In this document: piece by piece, positions 1-5,144 of the stretch
How the letters are laid out: each line of letters opens with the position of its first letter
How positions within the stretch are numbered: position 1 is the first letter of the stretch
NCBI GenBank assembly: GCA_046760705.1
Contig: JBHIER010000226.1
Coordinates: 1-5,975 of the forward strand
From: JBHIER01 sp046760705 [NCBI: bacterium]
GTDB lineage: Bacteria > JBHIER01 > G020348925
Reading direction: 5' to 3'
DNA: 5,975 bases
Notes under the pieces: model-generated
What the model was told of the DNA's origin: nothing
Seen by the model: only the letters and a program-made list of their open reading frames with translations
Databases searched by the model: none
Made by a program: the position numbers and the translations under genes

Positions 1-1
1 C

Positions 2-838
2 GGAGTGGCCCACTATGATCTGACCGATACCATCGACCGGTGGATCGTCTCCGAACTGGAGAACAGCCTGGCAGCCCTCCTCTTCCGGGAGGATTTCAGG
101 GACTACTTTCGACGGAAGGGGTGGCGCGCCTACGCCACCCAGAATATCAGCGAGACCTATCTCTTCGGCCTGGAGTTTCGGGCCGACCGGTACGAAAGTA
201 TGAGAACCCGGACCGATTGGAGCATCTTCGGGGGCGACAAGAAATTTCGTCCCAATCCCTCGGTGAAGGAGGGGCGGATGCGGAGCATCGTGGCCACGGC
301 CCGGGTCGACCTGATGGGCTACCGGCAGGGCTGGGTCTTTCAGGGGGAGTATGAGAAAGGTGGTGACCCCTTCGGGGGCGACTTCGACTTCCACCGACTC
401 TGGCTGCAGGGGAAGCGCTATCAACGGACCGTCGGGAACCAACAGGCCGTGTTCCGCCTCATGGCCGGTCTGCACAAAGCAACGCTGCCTGTACAGAAGC
501 AGTTCGATTTGGGTGGGATCGAAAGCCTGAGAGGATATCCGTTCAAAGCGTTCACCGACAAAGATCGAATGTTCTTAGGCAACGTTTACTATCTCTTCGG
601 CGGCGACCTCCTCGGCCGCTCGGGTATGCCTGTGGTGCGAACCCTGCAACTGGTCCTGTTCGCCGACGCCGGGGCGGCCTTCGATCGATTCAAGGGCCTT
701 CAGCCGAGGAATCTGAAGCCAGACGTGGGCATCGCCATCGCCGACCTGGAGAATACTCTTCGGATCAATTTCGCCAAGCGGCTGGACCGCGGGGGCGAAC
801 CTATCGAGGTCACGGTTCGACTTTTGAGAAAGTTTTAG
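2..838 (+). CDS. Omp85/BamA-TamA-like outer-membrane beta-barrel protein, C-terminal part (5' truncated)
   Basis: The frame is open from the left edge. A GTG at 5 is in frame but has no upstream sequence to judge it, and the protein clearly lacks its N-terminal part, so the gene is treated as partial. The visible 278 residues look like the barrel domain of an Omp85-superfamily protein. There are alternating polar/hydrophobic strands rich in Gly and aromatic residues, and a conserved GGIESLRGYPF segment with the RGY triplet at 530-538, matching the (V/L)RG(F/Y) loop motif that lies inside the barrel in this family. After it come strands such as TLQLVLFADAGAAFD. The chain ends in Phe (VTVRLLRKF), as expected of a beta-signal read by the BAM machinery. 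Known family roles are insertion or translocation of outer-membrane proteins. Whether this one is BamA, TamA or a two-partner-secretion-like member cannot be told without the POTRA part, which is outside the window. Family call fairly sure, subfamily open. Confidence 0.82.
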   Translation, partial: GVAHYDLTDTIDRWIVSELENSLAALLFREDFRDYFRRKGWRAYATQNISETYLFGLEFRADRYESMRTRTDWSIFGGDKKFRPNPSVKEGRMRSIVATARVDLMGYRQGWVFQGEYEKGGDPFGGDFDFHRLWLQGKRYQRTVGNQQAVFRLMAGLHKATLPVQKQFDLGGIESLRGYPFKAFTDKDRMFLGNVYYLFGGDLLGRSGMPVVRTLQLVLFADAGAAFDRFKGLQPRNLKPDVGIAIADLENTLRINFAKRLDRGGEPIEVTVRLLRKF

Positions 839-867
839 CCCCAGAGGCTCAGAGAGTTTTGAAATCA

Positions 868-962
868 TGGAGTGATGGAATATTGCAGTGTTGGGGTCAG
901 TGCGTAGGCCCTCCGGATTCAAATTCCAAAGCGATCCACTACTCCATCACTCCAACACTCCA
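868..962. repeat. Two opposed arrays of an 8-nt degenerate repeat (TGGAGTGN-like)
   Basis: In the gap after the barrel gene, 868-899 reads as four consecutive 8-nt units: TGGAGTGA, TGGAATAT, TGCAGTGT, TGGGGTCA. Positions 931-962 hold four units of the same kind on the other strand, which read on the - strand as TGGAGTGT, TGGAGTGA, TGGAGTAG, TGGATCGC. The two 32-bp blocks are separated by 31 bp. Together they form an imperfect inverted repeat whose best pairing is 868-885 with 936-954. There is no T-run after it, so it is not a standard terminator. Its function is unknown. It could be a dispersed intergenic repeat or an mRNA-stabilising hairpin. Confidence 0.6.
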
Positions 963-1007
963 ATTTGTCCTTCATCTCTAAGTGGATAGTGAATTAAACA
1001 GTTTTTC

Positions 1008-1013
1008 AAGGAG
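1008..1013 (+). promoter_or_regulatory. Ribosome binding site that fixes the start of the FG-GAP gene at 1021
   Basis: AAGGAG lies 7 nt before ATG 1021. The longer in-frame GTG start at 982 has no such site and would place 13 polar residues (MDSELNSFSRSKE) before an otherwise normal signal peptide. The 1021 start is therefore preferred. Confidence 0.8.
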
Positions 1014-1020
1014 CAAAGAA

Positions 1021-2487
1021 ATGAACCGCATCCCCTTATTTCCTCTGCTGGTGCTTCTATCCTCCATTCTCCCAACTCAGGCTTCAGGCTCCTTTTTCGA
1101 CCGGACCACTCTCAACGTTGAGGGCAAGGTTATCCGTGTCGTCGTCGAAGATCTTAACGATGATGGCCGACTGGATGTTCTTGCTATCTATACCACCGGC
1201 CACCATCCCGACCCTCAGCGTTGGCTGGCCGTCTTCTGGCAGAAAGAGGACCGTGTCTTCGATCCAGGCCCTGACCAGGCCTGGAGAATGGACCCGCAGG
1301 CGGCCGTCCTGGACGTTGGGGACGTCAGCCCCGAGCCCGGGCAAGAGATCCTCTACCTGGCTGGGGACGGGGTCTACTTCTATGGACACAATGGCGGCGC
1401 TTTTGTCCCGGAGAGTCGCAGACTCTTTGAGGCGAACACCCTCTTTCTCCTGGCGGAGGAGGCCGATCTACCTGTCTGGGACTTCGCCCAGGAGATTTGC
1501 CCGGACGATGGAGACGAGGTGCTCGTTCCCTGGTTCGGAGAAATGAGCCTCTGGTGTCAGGGAGTGGACCGAACATACCGATCGAAACAGACGTTCACCG
1601 TTGAGACCACGGTCCGGGTGTATGCCGAGACGCCCGGAGAGAACTACACTTACTCCCTGAGGGCCGACTACCGCGTTCCCAGAATTGAGACCGATATTAT
1701 AGCATCTTGGGAGGACAATCTGGATGTGTTCCTGCAAGGGGTGGACGGCACCTTTCCCCCCACTCCGGACCACCAACTCCGAATGTCCCTCCGCACGGAA
1801 GAGGAGCTGGAGAGCGATGAGGTGGACGTCCTCCTGTCGGCACATGACCTCAACGGTGACGGACAGGCGGACATCGTGGCCAATAAGATGAAGGGCGGTC
1901 TGACCAACGCCACCACCCAGACCAGCCTCTTCCTCTGTCAGATTGGGGGCGATTTCAAGGAAACACCCGATCAGTTGATGACGGCTGAAGATGCGGTCTC
2001 TGAGCCATATCTTATTGACGTCAATGGTGACGACCGCCTCGATCTGATCCAGCCCGAGGTGAAGATGGGCATCAAATCTGTGGTGAGCATGCTGCTGATG
2101 AAGAAGGTGAACATCAATTTCATGGTCTACCTCAACCGTGGTGACGGCCGTTTTGCCCAGGAGCCCGACTTCAGCACGAAGGTTGGTTTTAAGATCGATT
2201 TCACCCGTCGGGGCGGGCGGGCCTCCCCTCTGATCGAGTTTGAGGGCGACTACAACGGCGACGGCCGAAAAGATCTGGCCGTGGGCACAAAGGAGGAGGA
2301 GCTGTCCATCTTCTTCGGTGACAAGCACAAGGTCTTCACCAAAAATCCCCAGGTCCAGGAAGCAGTGAAAACGTCGTCAAATGTGGTGGCCAAAGATTTC
2401 GATGGAGATGGGAAGAGCGAGATGCTCATCTTTTATCCTGACGATACCAAGCTGAGCGGTCGGATCACTCTGTTGTGGCCGAAATAG
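1021..2487 (+). CDS. Secreted FG-GAP/VCBS repeat protein, predicted beta-propeller
   Basis: This is a 488-residue protein starting at ATG 1021. Residues 1 to about 22 (MNRIPLFPLLVLLSSILPTQ, then ASG) form a Sec signal peptide. The mature chain carries FG-GAP/VCBS repeats with calcium-loop patterns D-x-N/D-x-D-G-x-x-D/E. Five are clear: 44-52 (DLNDDGRLD), 276-284 (DLNGDGQAD), 333-341 (DVNGDDRLD), 410-418 (DYNGDGRKD) and 459-467 (DFDGDGKSE). Degenerate copies sit near 98-110, 154-167 and 225-235. A VCBS-type YLNRGDGRF lies at 370-378. The spacing of roughly 50-75 residues fits an integrin-alpha-like propeller filling the whole mature protein. No enzyme domain, lipobox, membrane anchor or C-terminal sorting motif is seen. 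The likely location is periplasm or outside. Its partner and function are unknown. It is probably co-transcribed with the deacetylase-like gene 7 nt downstream. The link to the barrel gene 182 nt upstream is weaker. Confidence 0.88.
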   Translation: MNRIPLFPLLVLLSSILPTQASGSFFDRTTLNVEGKVIRVVVEDLNDDGRLDVLAIYTTGHHPDPQRWLAVFWQKEDRVFDPGPDQAWRMDPQAAVLDVGDVSPEPGQEILYLAGDGVYFYGHNGGAFVPESRRLFEANTLFLLAEEADLPVWDFAQEICPDDGDEVLVPWFGEMSLWCQGVDRTYRSKQTFTVETTVRVYAETPGENYTYSLRADYRVPRIETDIIASWEDNLDVFLQGVDGTFPPTPDHQLRMSLRTEEELESDEVDVLLSAHDLNGDGQADIVANKMKGGLTNATTQTSLFLCQIGGDFKETPDQLMTAEDAVSEPYLIDVNGDDRLDLIQPEVKMGIKSVVSMLLMKKVNINFMVYLNRGDGRFAQEPDFSTKVGFKIDFTRRGGRASPLIEFEGDYNGDGRKDLAVGTKEEELSIFFGDKHKVFTKNPQVQEAVKTSSNVVAKDFDGDGKSEMLIFYPDDTKLSGRITLLWPK

Positions 2488-2491
2488 GAGG
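2486..2491 (+). promoter_or_regulatory. Shine-Dalgarno overlapping the upstream stop codon (translational coupling)
   Basis: AGGAGG begins inside the TAG stop (2485-2487) of the FG-GAP gene and lies only 3 nt before the GTG start at 2495. The spacing is shorter than usual. Together with the overlap, it suggests that ribosomes finishing the first gene help start the second. Confidence 0.65.
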
Positions 2492-2494
2492 TCC

Positions 2495-3679
2495 GTGGCA
2501 AAGAGACGCACATCGATCACCTCATCCAGACATCGCCCCCGCCCGGGGAGGAGACGGGCCAGAGAGAGAAAAAGGGTCAGCCGAGTAATTCTCCTTCTGG
2601 GAGCTATTTTGGGGGCTGGTCTCCTTTTCTACGAAGAGCTACCAAAGGAGGAACCGAAGGAGACGCTGCTCGTCGTTCCCCCTGACTATTCGGCCCTGGC
2701 CGATACGTTGGACGAGGTCGCAGTCAGAGCCCTGAGCGGGTTGGGTATACTACCGGACTGGATCTCAAGGTCTCATCCGAAGAGAAAAGATGCTGCCGAA
2801 CGCAGGATCTTTACCCGGACCAGGGTCCGGGTGCCGGCCAACCTTCCCCTGGCCCTCTGTAATCTGGAGGTGACCAAGGCGGTTCAGCGGATCGGCGGAG
2901 GCATCATCGACGGCACAGAGAACGGGCGGGCCACGAAGGTGACCCTGACCATCGGTGTGAGGGACAATGTCACCGGCGAGGTTATCTTATCTAAAGACCT
3001 ATCGCTGCAGCGCCCCACGGGGAAGGCGGCCATCATTATTGACGATTTCGGTGGGAGGGACAATGAGACCAGCCGGGGATTCCTCAGCCTCGATCGACCG
3101 CTGACCATCGCAGTGCTCCCCGGCGGGGGAGGCTCAAAGGAGATAGCCGATCGAGCCCACGCCAACGGCTTCGAAGTGATGCTCCATCTGCCCATGGAGC
3201 CCCACAATTCCCTCATAAATCCGGGCAAGGAGGCCATCTTTGTCAAACTGACCCCGACAGAGGTTCGGGAGCGGGTTCGGCGGGCTCTGGAGAGTGTGCC
3301 TCACATTCGAGGCGTCAACAACCACATGGGGTCCAAGGCCACAGAAAATGAAGGCACCATGGGCGCGGTGATGGCCGAGATCAAGAAGCGAAAGCTCTTT
3401 TGGGTGGACAGTAGGACATCGCAGAACTCCGTAGCCTACGATGTAGCGAAAAAGGCTGGTTTGAAGGCAGCACAATCCAGACTGTTCATAGACAGCGAAC
3501 CGGACCTTGAAAAGATAGAAGCCAAGCTAAAGAGGCTGTATGAGCTGGCCACGGCCGAGGGCCAGGTTCTGGCCATCGGCCACTGCCGCCCGCTGACTTT
3601 GCAAGTGCTGCGGCAGACCTTGCCGAAGTTGGAAAAGAGGGGGGTAACGTTCGTGTATGCCTCTGACCTTGTTGAGTAA
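2495..3679 (+). CDS. Divergent polysaccharide deacetylase family protein (YibQ/DUF610-like), membrane-anchored
   Basis: This is a 394-residue protein with a GTG start just after an SD that overlaps the previous stop. Residues 1-30 are very basic (many Arg/Lys). A single hydrophobic segment at 31-46 (VILLLGAILGAGLLFY) follows with no clear cleavage site, giving an N-in membrane anchor and a periplasmic body. Residues 47 to about 175 are a family-typical N-terminal region without a named motif. Residues 177-394 match the divergent polysaccharide deacetylase fold (NodB-like): AAIIIDDFGG with the Asp pair at 183-184, LHLPMEP with His231, GVNNHMGSKAT with His277, WVDSRTS with Asp305, and AIGHCRP with His363. 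These are the usual conserved positions, so the metal site appears intact. Distant CE4 relatives remove acetyl groups from polysaccharides or peptidoglycan, but the substrate of this family is not established. In E. coli, yibQ lies next to envC, a cell-division murein hydrolase activator, which suggests an envelope role. It is probably in an operon with the preceding secreted propeller gene. Confidence 0.9.
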   Translation: MAKRRTSITSSRHRPRPGRRRARERKRVSRVILLLGAILGAGLLFYEELPKEEPKETLLVVPPDYSALADTLDEVAVRALSGLGILPDWISRSHPKRKDAAERRIFTRTRVRVPANLPLALCNLEVTKAVQRIGGGIIDGTENGRATKVTLTIGVRDNVTGEVILSKDLSLQRPTGKAAIIIDDFGGRDNETSRGFLSLDRPLTIAVLPGGGGSKEIADRAHANGFEVMLHLPMEPHNSLINPGKEAIFVKLTPTEVRERVRRALESVPHIRGVNNHMGSKATENEGTMGAVMAEIKKRKLFWVDSRTSQNSVAYDVAKKAGLKAAQSRLFIDSEPDLEKIEAKLKRLYELATAEGQVLAIGHCRPLTLQVLRQTLPKLEKRGVTFVYASDLVE

Positions 3680-3710
3680 AGGAAACACGAGTCAGAGATT
3701 GCTCAAGTAA

Positions 3711-3754
3711 TGTAGCCCCTTGTGGGTGTCATGATACCGGGACAAGCCCCTACA
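3711..3754. repeat. Interrupted palindrome between the deacetylase-like gene and pdxJ
   Basis: TGTAG (3711-3715) pairs with CTACA (3750-3754), and CTTGT (3719-3723) pairs with ACAAG (3742-3746). The two stems are separated by an unpaired CCC on both sides (3716-3718 and 3747-3749). The centre, GGTGTCATGATACC, is itself nearly palindromic. There is no T-run after it, so a rho-independent terminator is unlikely. It may be a REP-like intergenic repeat. Confidence 0.55.
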
Positions 3755-3832
3755 CTCCAAGCCGGCAGAGGCGTATCGGTTCCATGGAAGATATCTGAAA
3801 ATAAGTCGATAGTTACGGCGAAGAAGGGATAA

Positions 3833-3853
3833 TTTTGCATTTTGCATTTTTCA
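3833..3853 (+). repeat. Three-copy 7-nt tandem repeat (TTTTGCA) upstream of pdxJ
   Basis: TTTTGCA occurs at 3833-3839 and 3840-3846. A third copy with one change (TTTTTCA) is at 3847-3853. It ends 10 nt before the pdxJ Shine-Dalgarno, so it lies in the promoter or 5' leader. GATAAT (3828-3833) at its left edge could be a -10 element, but no good -35 stands in front of it. Confidence 0.6.
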
Positions 3854-3863
3854 TTGTAGTATG

Positions 3864-3871
3864 AAGGAGGT
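3864..3871 (+). promoter_or_regulatory. Strong ribosome binding site of pdxJ
   Basis: AAGGAGGT, a near-perfect anti-SD match, lies 5 nt before ATG 3877. An ATG at 3861 lies upstream of it but in another frame, so 3877 is the start. Confidence 0.85.
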
Positions 3872-3876
3872 CAGCT

Positions 3877-4599
3877 ATGCGTTTGGGCGTGAACATCGAT
3901 CATGTGGCCACGGTGCGGCAGGCCCGGGGCACGAACGAGCCGGACCCGGTGGCTGCGGCCATTTTGGTGGAGTTGGCCGGGGCTGAAGGGATTGTCGTCC
4001 ATCTCCGCGAGGACCGACGGCACATTCAGGATCGAGACTTAGAGATTCTCAAGAAGGTCGCCAAGCTCCATCTCAACCTCGAGATGGCGGCCACCGAAGA
4101 GATGGTCGGGATCGCTCTGAAGACTAGACCCGACATGGTCACCCTGGTACCTGAAAAAAGGGAGGAGCTAACCACCGAAGGGGGGCTGGATGTTGTGGCT
4201 CTCGGTGAAGAGCTCTCCTCGGCCGTATCAGCCCTCAGGGATGGGGGGATTGTGGTCAGTCTGTTCATCGATCCGGAGGTGGCCCAGATCAAAGCGGCAG
4301 CCAAGGTTGGTGCGGACGTTGTGGAGCTCCACACTGGAGAGTACGCCAACGCCACGGATGCGGAGGAAGAAACGATCCAACTGGAGCGTATGCGGAACGG
4401 GGCGATCTTGGCGGAAAAGCTTGGCCTGGGTGTCAGTGCCGGCCACGGGCTCACCTACCAGAACGTGGCCAACATCGCCGCCATCGAGCCCATTGAGGAG
4501 CTTAATATTGGCCACTCCATCATCTCCCGGGCGGTCTTAGTGGGACTGGAGAGGGCGGTCAGGGACATGCTCGAGATCATCCGCCGAGTTTCAGCTTAG
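3877..4599 (+). CDS. pdxJ: Pyridoxine 5'-phosphate synthase PdxJ
   Basis: PdxJ is the last enzyme of the DXP-dependent vitamin B6 route. It condenses 1-deoxy-D-xylulose 5-phosphate with 3-amino-2-oxopropyl phosphate to give pyridoxine 5'-phosphate in the cytoplasm. The 240-residue length is close to the E. coli protein (about 243), and the TIM-barrel motifs are all present: [15 protein letters not shown] at 4-18 (Asn6, Asp8, His9, Arg17), [10 protein letters not shown] at 41-50 (His42, Arg44), LNLEMA at 66-71 with catalytic Glu69, [17 protein letters not shown] with the phosphate/DXP-binding segment, [22 protein letters not shown] with His190, and [13 protein letters not shown] near the end. 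No key residue appears lost. It stands alone: 197 nt lie between it and the gene before, and 545 nt of non-coding DNA follow. The usual partners pdxA, acpS or recO are not in the window. The identification is secure. Confidence 0.97.
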   Translation: MRLGVNIDHVATVRQARGTNEPDPVAAAILVELAGAEGIVVHLREDRRHIQDRDLEILKKVAKLHLNLEMAATEEMVGIALKTRPDMVTLVPEKREELTTEGGLDVVALGEELSSAVSALRDGGIVVSLFIDPEVAQIKAAAKVGADVVELHTGEYANATDAEEETIQLERMRNGAILAEKLGLGVSAGHGLTYQNVANIAAIEPIEELNIGHSIISRAVLVGLERAVRDMLEIIRRVSA

Positions 4600-4719
4600 G
4601 GCGTGTCAGTCATAAAAGGCCGACGCCCCACGGATGAACAGCCATCTCCGCCCCCGATTCGGCACATCCAGTCGGAGTAAAGGCTGTCTGTACGGAACGC
4701 GGAATGAATTGCGATTGTA

Positions 4720-4743
4720 GGGACAGGGGTTCATCCCTGTCCC
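4720..4743. repeat. Perfect 9-bp inverted repeat with 6-nt loop
   Basis: GGGACAGGG (4720-4728) and CCCTGTCCC (4735-4743) flank the loop GTTCAT. The stem is perfect and GC-rich, so it would form a stable RNA hairpin about 120 nt after pdxJ. It may act with the next hairpin in ending pdxJ transcription, or be a copy of a dispersed intergenic repeat. Confidence 0.75.
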
Positions 4744-4767
4744 GAGTCTGGTTCGGACTCTATTTTT
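4744..4767 (+). terminator. Candidate weak rho-independent terminator downstream of pdxJ
   Basis: GAGTCT (4744-4749) pairs with GGACTC (4755-4760), with one T-G wobble and a 5-nt loop. The T-rich TATTTTT (4761-4767) follows directly. The stem is short, so alone it would be weak. It abuts the strong hairpin at 4720-4743, which may help pausing. There is a 145-nt distance from the pdxJ stop. Confidence 0.45.
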
Positions 4768-4879
4768 CGGGGGTGTAGGAGTTCATCCGTAAGGATTTTA
4801 TGGTGGTGAGGGTTGCCCACCTGCCCAATAAAAGGCTCACGCTTTAACTCCATTTGGCGAATCGTGAATGTTCAGTGGA

Positions 4880-4935
4880 GTAGCCGCGCTTTCCATAGCG
4901 CGCATGAAAACTCTCGGATATGAATCCGCGGCTAC
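4880..4935. repeat. Structured palindromic element with nested hairpins
   Basis: GTAGCCGCG (4880-4888) is exactly complementary to CGCGGCTAC (4927-4935). Inside or overlapping the arms, CGCGCT (4885-4890) pairs with AGCGCG (4897-4902) around TTCCAT, and CGGAT (4915-4919) pairs with ATCCG (4924-4928) around ATGA. The element can thus fold either as one long stem or as two side hairpins. It carries no protein and has the look of a REP/MITE-like intergenic repeat. No flanking target duplication was made out. Confidence 0.6.
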
Positions 4936-4988
4936 AGGAGCGGGCGCGCCATCACCGCATAAAAATCCACCCGATGACGAAAAAATGC

Positions 4989-5017
4989 TTGACAAAATAA
5001 GACTTAAGTGTTATTAT
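4989..5017 (+). promoter_or_regulatory. Near-consensus sigma-70 promoter for the last gene
   Basis: TTGACA (4989-4994, perfect -35) is followed by a 17-nt spacer and TATTAT (5012-5017, one mismatch to TATAAT). Transcription would start near 5024 and give a leader of about 120 nt before ATG 5145. It is the best promoter match in the window and lies in AT-rich DNA. Confidence 0.75.
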
Positions 5018-5050
5018 GTGGCATCACGTGCCAGATATATCTGGGCCACA
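5017..5050. promoter_or_regulatory. Layered palindrome at the transcription start: operator or 5' mRNA hairpin
   Basis: CCAGATATATCTGG (5031-5044) is a perfect 14-bp palindrome. Just outside it, TGTGGC (5017-5022) is complementary to GCCACA (5045-5050), with 8 unpaired nt (ATCACGTG, containing the CACGTG palindrome) on the left only. The block runs from the last base of the -10 element across the predicted start site. This is where a repressor operator would sit. Alternatively, the part after about 5024 could form a stem at the mRNA 5' end, though the inner palindrome has no loop and would form a poor hairpin. No regulator gene is nearby. Confidence 0.5.
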
Positions 5051-5144
5051 AACCAGAGTGTGAATCTTGAGGGAAGCATCGTAGGGTTTAGCCTGGATCT
5101 GATGTGATAGTTTCAGTTCTATGTTCAGTAAAGAGTGATTTCCC

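Larger units (their letters stand above)
4600..5144. other. 545-nt gap without a gene, rich in hairpins and ending in a promoter
   Basis: No credible protein gene is visible here. From left to right, GGGCGT (4599-4604, overlapping the pdxJ stop) can pair with ACGCCC (4623-4628) around an 18-nt loop, with no T-run. Positions 4629-4719 are unexplained. A perfect hairpin (4720-4743) and a hairpin plus T-run (4744-4767) follow. Positions 4768-4879 show nothing clear beyond short possible stems. A structured palindrome (4880-4935), a promoter (4989-5017) with a palindrome at its start site, and a leader of about 120 nt complete the gap. The leader was searched by eye for a known riboswitch pattern and none was recognised. 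Confidence 0.7.

Noticed and set aside
839-867. Terminator after the barrel gene (short stem then TTTT near 857-860)
   Set aside because: Only a 3-bp stem could be drawn, too little to support.
868-962. CRISPR-like array
   Set aside because: The units are 8 nt, degenerate, directly abutting and have no spacers. No cas gene is present.
982-1020. GTG start at 982 for the FG-GAP gene
   Set aside because: ATG 1021 has AAGGAG at the right distance and begins a normal signal peptide. The extension would add a polar stretch before it.
1468-2328. Long antisense open frame (286 codons) opposite the FG-GAP gene
   Set aside because: It lies wholly inside a well-supported gene with signal peptide and repeats. 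Its translation has no recognisable domain and no ribosome binding site was seen. It is a by-product of GC-rich codon use.
3835-3862. Promoter-like TTGCAT-16-TAGTAT before pdxJ
   Set aside because: Transcription would start at or after the ribosome binding site at 3864-3871. The -35-like part is simply one unit of the TTTTGCA tandem repeat.
4868-5107. Possible 79-residue small protein upstream of the last gene
   Set aside because: It runs through the palindromic element, the promoter and its start-site palindrome, has no clear ribosome binding site, and its sequence resembles no known protein.
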